A stretch of 23,233 nucleotides of DNA from SURF-25 sp040754255 (GCA_040754255.1 JBFMDA010000024.1:1-23233); one strand, 5' to 3'; shown: positions 1 to 5,469, counted from the stretch's first letter. Translations and numbers: made by a program. Notes: generated by a model from the letters alone, not told the origin.

Positions 1-1
1 G

Positions 2-58
2 AAAGACTGGCAATCCGCCCAAAAAATAGATGACTGGATGCGCAAGAATCTTTGGTAA
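2..58 (+). CDS. C-terminal fragment of an unknown protein
   Basis: The window opens inside an open frame that reads KDWQSAQKIDDWMRKNLW and then TAA. The rest of the gene lies upstream of the window. The tail is short, amphipathic and Trp-rich. It faintly resembles the ends of small DUF2934-type proteins, but eighteen residues are too few to assign a family. It runs the same way as the genes that follow and ends 14 bases before a strong promoter, so it is probably the last gene of the preceding unit. It could also be a chance open frame. Confidence 0.4.
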   Translation, partial: KDWQSAQKIDDWMRKNLW

Positions 59-72
59 CTGCCAAATCGTTC

Positions 73-101
73 TTGACAGCATTGAGAAATTAAGATATAC
101 T
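73..101 (+). promoter_or_regulatory. Sigma-70-type promoter before the PilZ leader
   Basis: A perfect -35 hexamer TTGACA (73-78) and a near-consensus -10 hexamer TATACT (96-101) are separated by exactly 17 bases. The predicted transcript starts near 107-109, just before the two-hairpin leader. The match to consensus is seen directly; activity is inferred. Confidence 0.75.
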
Positions 102-106
102 CAACT

Positions 107-175
107 CGGATTCAGGCGAAAGCCTGGTTCAAAAGCCACGGAGGCAACATCAAGCCTTTCGCGTGGCTTTTTTAT
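107..175 (+). ncRNA. Structured leader or small RNA ending in a terminator, upstream of the PilZ gene
   Basis: From the predicted transcription start the RNA first folds into a hairpin capped by a GAAA tetraloop (CAGGC 113-117, GCCTG 122-126). A large terminator-like hairpin follows at 131-171. The stretch joining them, TTCAAAAGCCACGGA, recalls the joining strand of c-di-GMP-I (GEMM) riboswitches, which also carry a GNRA-capped helix. The rest of the GEMM core is not evident, and at about 65 nt the element is shorter than that class. It sits before a PilZ domain gene, a family that binds c-di-GMP. It could be an attenuator, a diverged riboswitch or an independent small RNA; the class is unassigned. 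Confidence 0.45.
131..173 (+). terminator. Rho-independent terminator within the PilZ leader
   Basis: A ten-pair stem (AAAAGCCACG at 131-140 with CGTGGCTTTT at 162-171) encloses an inner AGGC/GCCT stem (142-145 with 154-157). It runs into a T tract at 168-173. It lies downstream of the 73-101 promoter and upstream of the PilZ start codon, which is an attenuator geometry. Confidence 0.7.
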
Positions 176-201
176 TTAAGGCTTTTATAAAGACTCACAA
201 C

Positions 202-531
202 ATGCAAAGACAAGACTCAGAGGATAAAAGAATATTCGCACGCTTCCCCGTTGAATTTCCTGCGCGTTTTTTATGCCCGAGCACCTGTAAAGAGGGGTAT
301 TGTGAGGCACAGGATATCAGCGCCAAAGGAGTGGGCATTGTGACACACGAGGCGTTATCCCCCAATTCCAGCATCGAACTTTGGCTGCATATCCCCGATA
401 AAGGCGATTCACTTTATACCAGAGGCGAAATTGTCTGGTCAGAACGATTAGAGCCAAACAGGTATAAAGCAGGTATCAATCTGGACAGGGCTGATCTCAT
501 GGGAATGTCCAGGGTGTTAAGGACGATATAA
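202..531 (+). CDS. PilZ domain protein (putative c-di-GMP receptor)
   Basis: This 109-residue protein is a single PilZ domain. The N-terminal RIFARFPVEFPARF segment supplies the charged RxxxR-type loop, and DISAKGVGI matches the D/NxSxxG motif. Together these form the cyclic-di-GMP binding site of the family. The later segment GEIVWSE matches the usual barrel strand. A longer frame opens with GTG at 163, but that codon lies inside the terminator hairpin, so I chose ATG 202. No strong ribosome-binding site is visible there. Free-standing PilZ proteins act as adaptors that pass a second-messenger signal to motility, pili or polysaccharide machinery; the partner here is not evident. The promoter-hairpin-terminator leader suggests transcriptional attenuation. 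The PilZ assignment is firm; the ligand is inferred from the motif. Confidence 0.88.
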   Translation: MQRQDSEDKRIFARFPVEFPARFLCPSTCKEGYCEAQDISAKGVGIVTHEALSPNSSIELWLHIPDKGDSLYTRGEIVWSERLEPNRYKAGINLDRADLMGMSRVLRTI

Positions 532-563
532 ATTTTACCCTCCCTTTAGTTAAAACAATTCAC

Positions 564-592
564 TTGATTTTACCAAACCCCTACGATATACT
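564..592 (+). promoter_or_regulatory. Promoter for the tRNA-Gln transcript
   Basis: TTGATT (564-569) and TATACT (587-592) are 17 bases apart. The predicted start is near 599, upstream of both copies of the 42-base repeat, so the transcript would include the truncated tRNA copy and then the intact tRNA-Gln. Confidence 0.6.
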
Positions 593-619
593 CATTAGCG
601 TATTAATGACAACATAAGT

Positions 620-661
620 TATAAGCCCGAATTTAAATAATTTTTTGCCCTGTCGTCTAAT
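620..661 (+). repeat. Direct repeat, copy 1: tRNA leader plus the first 16 nt of tRNA-Gln
   Basis: This 42-base block is identical to 715-756. Its last 16 bases (646-661) equal the first 16 bases of the tRNA-Gln gene, after which the sequence diverges. An AGGCAGCC at 687-694 resembles the end of that tRNA, so 646-694 looks like an internally deleted tRNA copy. A short motif CATAAGTTAT also recurs at 613 and 672. Confidence 0.85.
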
Positions 662-714
662 TAAATGAGGGCATAAGTTATGGAGTAGGCAGCCGTGTTT
701 ATAGCGACATAACC

Positions 715-756
715 TATAAGCCCGAATTTAAATAATTTTTTGCCCTGTCGTCTAAT
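715..756 (+). repeat. Direct repeat, copy 2: overlaps the intact tRNA-Gln
   Basis: Identical to 620-661 at an offset of 95 bases. Bases 741-756 are the 5' end of the functional tRNA-Gln, and the remainder is its AT-rich leader. Confidence 0.85.
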
Positions 757-815
757 CGGTAGGACTTCAGATTCTGGATCTGACTATCTTGGTTCGAGTC
801 CAAGCGGGGCAGCCA
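741..815 (+). tRNA. tRNA-Gln (anticodon CUG)
   Basis: The cloverleaf is complete. The acceptor TGCCCTG pairs with CGGGGCA. The D-arm is GTC/GAC with a TAATCGGTAG loop. The anticodon arm is TCAGA-TTCTGGA-TCTGA with CTG at 774-776. The T-arm is CTTGG-TTCGAGT-CCAAG. The discriminator is G and CCA is encoded at 813-815. The gene charges glutamine for CAG codons. Its leader and 5' end are duplicated just upstream, and an AT-rich accessory pair of genes follows, consistent with this tRNA having served as an integration target. Confidence 0.95.
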
Positions 816-861
816 ATTTGGACGGTCACACAAACCACGCTAATGGCAGCAAGATAGAAAA

Positions 862-1440
862 ATGCCACTTCATACTTTCCAGAATACCGTAGAACCTGTT
901 TATGGAATTGATAAGTTTGGTCTTATCAAATTATGCTATTTCGATAACAAAATGTCAGATATAGAAATTATTGAGACAATAGAGCGCGATACAGGCTATA
1001 GATTTAGTAGAATGGCAGTAAAAAAGTGGCGTGATGAATTTCAGCTGAAGGCAAGAAATCCTCATGAGCGCTTCCAATTAGCAGTAAATAAAAAGCGATT
1101 TGATCACGAAAAAGTAGCACAAAAAATAGATTATAATGCAAGGACAAGAAAAATTGATTACGAGAATCGATTTATAGATTACGATAAAATTAAAAAAACC
1201 GTTACGTCAAAATATGGATATAAATGGGCAACTGGTCTCGATGCTTTGTTAAACAGGCATAAAATATCTGATGAAAAACTGGCAAAATATTTAAAGATAG
1301 GGCACCATGCCATTTATCAATGGAAAACTCTTAGAAGTAGAGTCAATAAGGCGTTTCAAGATAAAATTAGCGAATATTTTGGAACCATCTCTAAAAAGAT
1401 CTTCAGTTCTAACCGTAGAAAAAAGCGTGCAGACCAATAA
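862..1440 (+). CDS. Putative DNA-binding protein with two helix-turn-helix-like regions
   Basis: A 192-residue basic protein I cannot place in a named family. Residues 20-62 (DKFGLIKLCYF through AVKKWRDEF) look like a homeodomain- or terminase-type helix-turn-helix. Residues 126-174 (LDALLNRHKISDEKLAKYLKIG through ISEYFG) read like an XRE/Cro-type HTH, where LAKYLKIGHHAIYQW would be the turn and recognition helix. Between them, residues 88-110 contain three spaced IDY motifs in a highly charged linker. The C-terminus is rich in Lys and Arg. The gene follows tRNA-Gln by 46 bases, has no clear ribosome-binding site, and is AT-rich compared with the pyrimidine genes. Position and composition suggest a mobile-element origin. 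It may regulate itself or the NYN gene downstream. DNA binding is inferred from sequence look only. Confidence 0.55.
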   Translation: MPLHTFQNTVEPVYGIDKFGLIKLCYFDNKMSDIEIIETIERDTGYRFSRMAVKKWRDEFQLKARNPHERFQLAVNKKRFDHEKVAQKIDYNARTRKIDYENRFIDYDKIKKTVTSKYGYKWATGLDALLNRHKISDEKLAKYLKIGHHAIYQWKTLRSRVNKAFQDKISEYFGTISKKIFSSNRRKKRADQ

Positions 1441-1474
1441 ACTGTATGGTATACTTTAAGTGGAAAGAAAAAGG

Positions 1475-1510
1475 TTGACTTTCGTATACTCTTGTGGTAT
1501 AAAAAATACC
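1475..1510 (+). promoter_or_regulatory. Promoter with an operator-like palindrome before the NYN gene
   Basis: TTGACT (1475-1480) and TATAAA (1498-1503) are 17 bases apart. The palindrome GGTATAAAAAATACC (1496-1510) covers the -10 element and the expected start site, a classic repressor position. A related GGTATAC occurs at 1448-1454. The adjacent HTH protein would be a natural candidate for the binding factor, but this is inference. Confidence 0.5.
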
Positions 1511-1573
1511 ATCATCCCAGTGAGATCTCGTATCTTGCTGGCCCCGAACTTCTCGTGAGTTCGGGTTTTTTAT
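1511..1573 (+). ncRNA. Two-hairpin leader or small RNA upstream of the NYN gene
   Basis: The predicted transcript folds into a ten-pair hairpin (1517-1526 with 1532-1541, including two G-U pairs and a CTCGT loop). An intrinsic terminator follows directly. The whole element is about 65 nt and ends just before the NYN start codon. The layout copies the one before the PilZ gene (promoter, hairpin, terminator, gene), though the primary sequences differ. It may be an attenuator or a separate small RNA. Confidence 0.45.
1543..1573 (+). terminator. Rho-independent terminator directly before the NYN gene
   Basis: An eight-pair GC-rich stem (CCCGAACT 1543-1550, AGTTCGGG 1558-1565) with a TCTCGTG loop is followed by six T residues (1566-1571). 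The NYN start codon lies only 11 bases beyond the T tract, leaving no room for a normal ribosome-binding site. Confidence 0.8.
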
Positions 1574-1581
1574 TATAAACT

Positions 1582-2193
1582 ATGAATAGAATAATTTTCT
1601 TTGTTGACGGATTCAATCTCTATCACTCCCTAGATTGTAAATCTTCTTATTATAAATATAAATGGCTTAACCTTGATAAACTTGCCCGTTGTTTTATTAC
1701 CTCAAACGACAAGATAGAAAAGGTATTTTATTTTACGACTTACGCTACGTGGGATCAGGTTAAACTGGCTAAGCATCAGATATATGTTAAGGCATTGCAG
1801 TTTGTGGGTGTTGAAGTAGTTTTTGGCGCTTTTAGATATGCCGATAAAACCTGCCGAATTTGCCACAAGCAATACAAAACTTTTGAAGAAAAGCAGACAG
1901 ATGTTAATATTGCCATTAAGCTTTTTCAAACAGCTGTCCAGGACTTATGGGATACGGCGATAATTGTCTCTGGAGACAGCGATTTAATACCAGCTATACA
2001 GGCCGTTAAAAGCACTTTTCCTGCAAAACGCATTGGATTGGCGATCCCAATAGGGAGGCGCGCGGAAGAGCTAAAACAGGTGGTAGATTTTCACATGAAA
2101 TTGAAAGAGAAGCATCTAGCTACCAGTCAATTCGCAGATGAGATTACCATAGATGGCGGTGTTAAATTAGCCCGTCCTACCACTTGGAAATAG
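1582..2193 (+). CDS. NYN domain protein (LabA/DUF88-like, PIN-fold RNase)
   Basis: This 203-residue protein matches the NYN (PIN-like) nuclease fold. The N-terminal strand FFVDGFNLYH carries the first acidic residue (Asp9). KQTDVNIAIKLF gives Asp107. AIIVSGDSDLIPAI gives Asp132 and Asp134, and the GDSDL block is the family hallmark. These acidic residues would bind the divalent metal needed for RNA cleavage. Between the first two sites a CxxC pair (Cys91, Cys94) may be half of a small metal-binding insertion. Proteins of this family process or degrade RNA, and some occur in defence or toxin-like contexts. The gene follows a promoter and terminator leader and an HTH gene. ATG 1582 has no recognisable ribosome-binding site. 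The family call is firm; the substrate is unknown. Confidence 0.85.
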   Translation: MNRIIFFVDGFNLYHSLDCKSSYYKYKWLNLDKLARCFITSNDKIEKVFYFTTYATWDQVKLAKHQIYVKALQFVGVEVVFGAFRYADKTCRICHKQYKTFEEKQTDVNIAIKLFQTAVQDLWDTAIIVSGDSDLIPAIQAVKSTFPAKRIGLAIPIGRRAEELKQVVDFHMKLKEKHLATSQFADEITIDGGVKLARPTTWK

Positions 2194-2426
2194 AGGATCG
2201 TTATTCGTAAAGGGCTGGTCTAAAGACAATAAATTGCCCCTTTTACGGCGTGTAAAGAGTTTCATGATAAGCACGACTTCCTGAAGCTCTGTGGTGGTTC
2301 GTCTCCCGTCAAAAGCGGGCAGTTGATCAAGGCGCCATCTTACGCGCACCGTCGTTTTGAAAAGCTTGGATTCGAACCAAAGGGGTGCGTTGAGGCCGTT
2401 CCTACCTTAGGGTTACCAAAAAACAC
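2194..2426. other. Gene-free stretch with a minus-strand tRNA T-arm remnant and an inverted repeat
   Basis: No convincing gene lies here. A plus-strand frame without a start codon runs across 2233-2427 but has no recognisable motif. Bases 2364-2380 are the reverse complement of the tRNA-Gln T-arm region with one mismatch, and on the minus strand fold as a proper T-arm (TTTGG-TTCGAAT-CCAAG). No matching acceptor or anticodon arm is seen. An imperfect inverted repeat, 2206-2214 with 2237-2247, lies just after the NYN gene but has no T tract. Confidence 0.4.
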
Positions 2427-2454
2427 TTGACAAATACGCAGGGCTTGATAAAAT
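2427..2454 (+). promoter_or_regulatory. fur promoter
   Basis: TTGACA (2427-2432) and TAAAAT (2449-2454) are 16 bases apart. The Fur box begins at the end of the -10 element and covers the expected start site, so bound Fur should block polymerase and the gene should regulate itself. Confidence 0.65.
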
Positions 2455-2470
2455 TGAAAATGATTTTCAA
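2454..2470 (+). promoter_or_regulatory. Fur box 1, upstream of fur
   Basis: TTGAAAATGATTTTCAA is a perfect palindrome containing the 7-1-7 Fur pattern TGAAAAT-G-ATTTTCA (2455-2469). The classic consensus is TGATAAT-n-ATTATCA. It is repeated at two further starts downstream. Confidence 0.85.
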
Positions 2471-2484
2471 TATCAGAATATCGT

Positions 2485-2916
2485 ATGGGAAACGAGCATA
2501 TATTACTGGATGAATTTCTGCAGTCGAGAAATCGCAAGCGTAGCCGACAGCGCGAAGAGATTCTAAACCTGTTTTTGAGCTCCCGGCGCCACGTCACCGT
2601 TCTTGAGCTTTATCGAGAAGTCCGGAAGCAGAACCCGCATATCGGTTTTGTTACTGTGTACCGCACCTTAAAGTTATTGTGCGAATCTGGTCTGTGCCGC
2701 GAACTCAAACTCGAAGACGGGATCGCCCGTTATGAAAAACAAGTTGGCCATGAGCACCATGATCATTTGGTATGCACTAAGTGCGGGAGGGTGGTGGAAG
2801 TGGTAGACAATACAATTGAACTTCACCAAGAAAGGCTTTTTAAAAAGTACGGTTTTTACCCCCAGCGGCACCGGATGGAGCTCTACGGAGTTTGTAAGGG
2901 GTGTAAGAAAGGGTAG
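2485..2916 (+). CDS. fur: Ferric uptake regulator family repressor (Fur)
   Basis: A 143-residue Fur family protein of normal length. The N-terminal winged helix runs over residues 17-85, with GFVTVYRTLKLL (54-65) as the recognition helix. The dimerisation and metal domain carries HEHHDH (89-94), followed by CTKC (Cys97, Cys100) and CKGC (Cys137, Cys140) for structural zinc, and His114 and His129 as further ligands. The HEHHDHLxC block is closer to true iron-sensing Fur than to Zur. A Fur box overlaps its own promoter, and the same box precedes the next two genes, so this protein very likely controls them. ATG 2485 lacks a strong ribosome-binding site. Metal specificity (Fe, Mn or Zn) cannot be decided from sequence alone. 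Confidence 0.93.
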   Translation: MGNEHILLDEFLQSRNRKRSRQREEILNLFLSSRRHVTVLELYREVRKQNPHIGFVTVYRTLKLLCESGLCRELKLEDGIARYEKQVGHEHHDHLVCTKCGRVVEVVDNTIELHQERLFKKYGFYPQRHRMELYGVCKGCKKG

Positions 2917-2933
2917 TTTTTTTGCGTTTAAAT

Positions 2934-2948
2934 TGAAAATGGTTTTCA
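2934..2948 (+). promoter_or_regulatory. Fur box 2, upstream of the permease
   Basis: TGAAAATGGTTTTCA differs from box 1 by a single base in the right arm. It lies 20 bases before the permease start codon. Confidence 0.85.
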
Positions 2949-2968
2949 TAATATAGGAATTGAACAAT

Positions 2969-3862
2969 ATGGCTTTTTCTAATTTCTTGAATTCATTCGC
3001 CCATTATTTTATTGAAATGGCTCCTGCTTTAGCCATTGGTTTTCTTTTGAGCGGGATTATTCATGAGTTTATTCCTGATGCTTGGATAGATAAACACTTA
3101 GGCGGTAAAGGCGTAAAAGGAGTATTATGGTCCACGTTTATTGGAACATTGGTACCTGTTTGTTGTTGGGGGTGTTTACCGATTGCAGTCAGCTTTCGTA
3201 AGAAAGGCGCCTCTTTAGGACCGATACTGGCGTTGCTTATTGCTACCCCCGCCACATCTATTAATGCCTTGATCGTGACGACAAAATTATTAGGGATAAA
3301 GTTTGCAATATATCTTTTCTTTTCCGTGATTCTTATGGGGATAATCGTTGGGCTGGTTGGTAATCGAATTAAAGTAAAGAACGCCATAGATTCCCGAGAC
3401 GGTTGCGACTGTAATAAACGCGCACCTGAACCGACGATAAAAAAACAGCTTTTCGTTTCCAGGGTGGCATCTGTCTTTAACTTCGCTTTTATCCAGATGC
3501 CCAAAGACATCGGGAGAGAAACCATCCTTGGTTTAGCCTTGGCAGCTTCCGTAGATTCAATTATGCCGGTTGGTTATCTGATAAAACATTATTTAAGGGG
3601 AGGCATAGGGTATCTGTTTGCCTTAATTTTTGGCTTGGTTACGTATATGTGTGCAACTATGGGTGTGCCGTTGGTCGATGCGTTAATTAAGCAAGGGTTG
3701 AGCAGCGGGGCTGGTTTTGTTCTGCTTTTGGTAGGGCCCATAACCAGCTATGGCACGATATTGGTGTTAAGAAAAGAATTTGGCATGAAAGTATTGTTGT
3801 TATATTTAGTTCTCATAAGCGTGCTCGCTTTATTATTTGGCTATATCTATAGCTTTATTTAG
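2969..3862 (+). CDS. ArsP/YraQ-like permease (DUF318, SO_0444-type), putative metal transporter
   Basis: A polytopic membrane protein of 297 residues from the permease family that includes ArsP, YraQ and the SO_0444 Cu/Zn efflux proteins. The signature stretch is at residues 59-101: GTLVPVCCWGCLPIAVSFRK, then LIATPATSINALI. In most relatives the first part reads PLCSCGxxP; here it is PVCCWGCLP, with three cysteines at 65, 66 and 69 that could line the transport path. The central cytosolic loop carries another pair, CDC (146-148), a possible metal site. ATG 2969 is chosen over TTG 2960 because AGGAA sits nine bases before it. A Fur box precedes the gene, fur is directly upstream and an outer-membrane protein follows. 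Fur control points to metal transport; the direction and ion are unknown. Confidence 0.8.
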   Translation: MAFSNFLNSFAHYFIEMAPALAIGFLLSGIIHEFIPDAWIDKHLGGKGVKGVLWSTFIGTLVPVCCWGCLPIAVSFRKKGASLGPILALLIATPATSINALIVTTKLLGIKFAIYLFFSVILMGIIVGLVGNRIKVKNAIDSRDGCDCNKRAPEPTIKKQLFVSRVASVFNFAFIQMPKDIGRETILGLALAASVDSIMPVGYLIKHYLRGGIGYLFALIFGLVTYMCATMGVPLVDALIKQGLSSGAGFVLLLVGPITSYGTILVLRKEFGMKVLLLYLVLISVLALLFGYIYSFI

Positions 3863-3879
3863 AAAGGAGGAGTGAAGAT

Positions 3880-3912
3880 ATGGCAGGCTTTGCGGCATTA
3901 ACCAACAGGTAA
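3880..3912 (+). CDS. Possible ten-residue minigene or leader peptide
   Basis: An ideal ribosome-binding site (AAAGGAGG, 3863-3870) stands nine bases before an ATG that opens the frame MAGFAALTNR and a stop. It lies between the permease and the third Fur box. It could be a leader peptide, a remnant of a lost gene or chance. The unusually good ribosome-binding site, better than those of its neighbours, is the only support. Confidence 0.3.
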   Translation: MAGFAALTNR

Positions 3913-3930
3913 ATTTTTTTAATAATAAAA

Positions 3931-3945
3931 TGAAAATGATTTTCA
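3931..3945 (+). promoter_or_regulatory. Fur box 3, upstream of the outer-membrane protein
   Basis: TGAAAATGATTTTCA is identical in its 15-base core to box 1. An in-frame ATG at 3930 lies inside the box, which argues for the later GTG start of the gene. Confidence 0.85.
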
Positions 3946-3965
3946 TAATCAAAGAGGAGGAAGCC

Positions 3966-4682
3966 GTGGGAAGAATAATTCTGTTACTTGTTGTGTGTAT
4001 GTTGTCTTTAGGAGTGGACCAGGCCTATGCAGATAGGCGTTCTTATGTCTGGACCTATGAATATATGACTATGCCCAGAGGGGCGTGGGAGTGGGAGACG
4101 TATGTCACGGCAGAAATACCAAATTTGCACAAATCTAACATTAATACTATAAAGCCACAGCTTGAGATAGAGTACGGCATAACCGACCGATGGGATGTCG
4201 CTATGTATCAAATGTGGAAATTTAAAAATAAGAAATACGAGAACGACAGTGAATATGAGGGATTCAAATTAAGGACACGTTACCGTCTGGGAGAGAAAGG
4301 GAAATTTATTGTTGATCCACTTCTTTATTTTGAATACATCCGTGACGATGATTTCTCTAAGCCTAGCGTGGGCGAAGCAAAACTTGTATTGGCTAAAGAC
4401 GTAGGCGATATTAATGTTAGTTATAACCAAGTCATTAAGCGGAACCTCGAGAGAGAAGGGAAAACCGACCATGAGTATGCTGTCGGCGTAAGCTATGCGT
4501 ATACGCCTCGCTTCAGGGCCGGGATTGAATCAAAAGGAAATTATTCGAAAGAAAAGTATGCCATTGGCCCAACCATTTCGTACGCATTTAAAAAAACGTT
4601 CGTGGCATTAGGTGGTGCGTGGGGTCTTAATACGAAAACAGACGACTTTCAGATTCGGACGATATTCGGAATGAGTTTTTAA
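3966..4682 (+). CDS. Fur-controlled outer-membrane beta-barrel protein
   Basis: GTG 3966 has a strong ribosome-binding site (GAGGAGG, 3954-3960) and yields a clean signal peptide: a short charged start, a hydrophobic core IILLLVVCMLSLG, and a cut after AYA at residue 22. A frame from ATG 3930 would place charged residues before the signal and begin inside the Fur box. The mature 216 residues alternate polar and aromatic residues in short strands separated by charged turns (for example FKLRTRYRLG, VSYAYTPRFRAGIES, GPTISYAF) and end in Phe, the usual recognition signal for outer-membrane barrel assembly. I do not recognise a specific family. With Fur control and the neighbouring permease, it may be a porin-like channel or sensor for a metal or metal complex. 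The barrel call is from pattern; the function is inferred. Confidence 0.7.
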   Translation: MGRIILLLVVCMLSLGVDQAYADRRSYVWTYEYMTMPRGAWEWETYVTAEIPNLHKSNINTIKPQLEIEYGITDRWDVAMYQMWKFKNKKYENDSEYEGFKLRTRYRLGEKGKFIVDPLLYFEYIRDDDFSKPSVGEAKLVLAKDVGDINVSYNQVIKRNLEREGKTDHEYAVGVSYAYTPRFRAGIESKGNYSKEKYAIGPTISYAFKKTFVALGGAWGLNTKTDDFQIRTIFGMSF

Positions 4683-4933
4683 AAGTATTACTATCCTTCT
4701 TATATGAAGCTTGACAAGAAAAGGTATGCTATATGTGTACACTTGTCCGAAGGGCCCGTATCCGGGGCTCATCTATAAAATTGTCCCGAGAACAATACAA
4801 TATTTATGGCGGAACTTGGCGCTAGCGCAGCTCAATACATAACCTCATTTTTTATCTTGCGCGTCTCGCAGCTATTTAAAATCTCCCGCCTATCTGCATA
4901 AGTAAGTTGCCATCCTTTCCTGCCTAAAAATCC
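4683..4933. other. Intergenic region without a clear gene
   Basis: Nothing firm is seen. A TTGACA at 4711-4716 lacks a well-spaced -10 element. A perfect ten-base palindrome GCGCTAGCGC lies at 4819-4828. No strong terminator follows the barrel gene. A minus-strand open stretch (about 4840-4970) contains KGWQLTYADRREIL but has no start codon or context, and I do not call it. Confidence 0.4.
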
Positions 4934-4962
4934 TTGCCGATTCCAGGGTATTGTGCTATAGT
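4934..4962 (+). promoter_or_regulatory. Promoter of the flavodoxin gene
   Basis: TTGCCG (4934-4939) and TATAGT (4957-4962) are 17 bases apart. The expected start near 4969 leaves only about 11 bases before ATG 4980, just enough for the AAGG at 4971-4974. Confidence 0.5.
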
Positions 4963-4979
4963 AACCCGTTAAGGCGGTT

Positions 4980-5459
4980 ATGAAAAGCATAATAATCTAC
5001 TATTCCTTCAGCGGCAACACCCAGAAAGTAGCAAGCCTACTTCATACTTACCTTCAAGATAAAGGACAGTCAGAGCTTATTCGTTTGAAAGACCTTAAGG
5101 AGCCCCAGGGTTTTTTTACGCAAGCACGCAAGGCACTCGTGCACGCCAAAGCCGAGATAGCGGAAACTAAACTCAACCTTACGGAGTATGACCTGATATG
5201 TCTGGGAACGCCTGTGTGGGCTTTTGGGCCCGCGCCCGCGGTAAATACATACCTGGCTAGGTGTTTTGGCTTGGAAGGAAAAGAGGTTATGCTTTTCAGT
5301 ACCTATGGCAGCGGCTCAGGGAACACGCGCTGCCTAAATTTTATGCAACAAGCTTTGGCAGGTAAGAAGGCTAAAGGGTTCAGGAGGTTCTCTGTACAGC
5401 AGTTTAAGGCAGATAATGCCGATTTTGTCATTAGCCAGATAAAGAAAATCGGCCTTTAA
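4980..5459 (+). CDS. Flavodoxin family protein
   Basis: A 159-residue single-domain flavodoxin-like protein of typical length. The phosphate-binding loop that grips FMN is YSFSGNTQ (residues 8-15). LGTPVWAFGPAP (75-86) and FSTYGSGSGNT (106-116) form the two loops that flank the isoalloxazine ring. Such proteins carry single electrons or act as FMN-dependent reductases in the cytoplasm. The partner is not shown by the neighbourhood: the next gene is a tRNA 11 bases on. It begins right after a promoter with a very short leader. The family is secure, but electron carrier versus quinone or other reductase cannot be decided. Confidence 0.88.
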   Translation: MKSIIIYYSFSGNTQKVASLLHTYLQDKGQSELIRLKDLKEPQGFFTQARKALVHAKAEIAETKLNLTEYDLICLGTPVWAFGPAPAVNTYLARCFGLEGKEVMLFSTYGSGSGNTRCLNFMQQALAGKKAKGFRRFSVQQFKADNADFVISQIKKIGL

Positions 5460-5469
5460 TATGCTGATT

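Noticed and set aside
107..175. Full c-di-GMP-I (GEMM) riboswitch call
   Set aside because: Only the GNRA hairpin and a piece of the joining strand match. The second helix and the 3' core are not evident and the RNA is too short, so I report only an unclassified leader.
163..201. GTG start giving the PilZ protein 13 more residues
   Set aside because: The GTG lies within the terminator stem, and the extra residues do not belong to the PilZ domain; ATG 202 fits better.
2233..2427. Plus-strand frame ending in GLPKNT before the fur promoter
   Set aside because: There is no start codon or ribosome-binding site, no family motif, and it runs through the T-arm remnant. It is more likely a chance frame over decayed tRNA sequence.
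4806..4901. 31-residue frame MAELGASAAQ on the plus strand, and a minus-strand stretch with KGWQLTYADRREIL
   Set aside because: Neither has a ribosome-binding site. The minus-strand stretch also lacks a start codon and runs antisense to the flavodoxin promoter.
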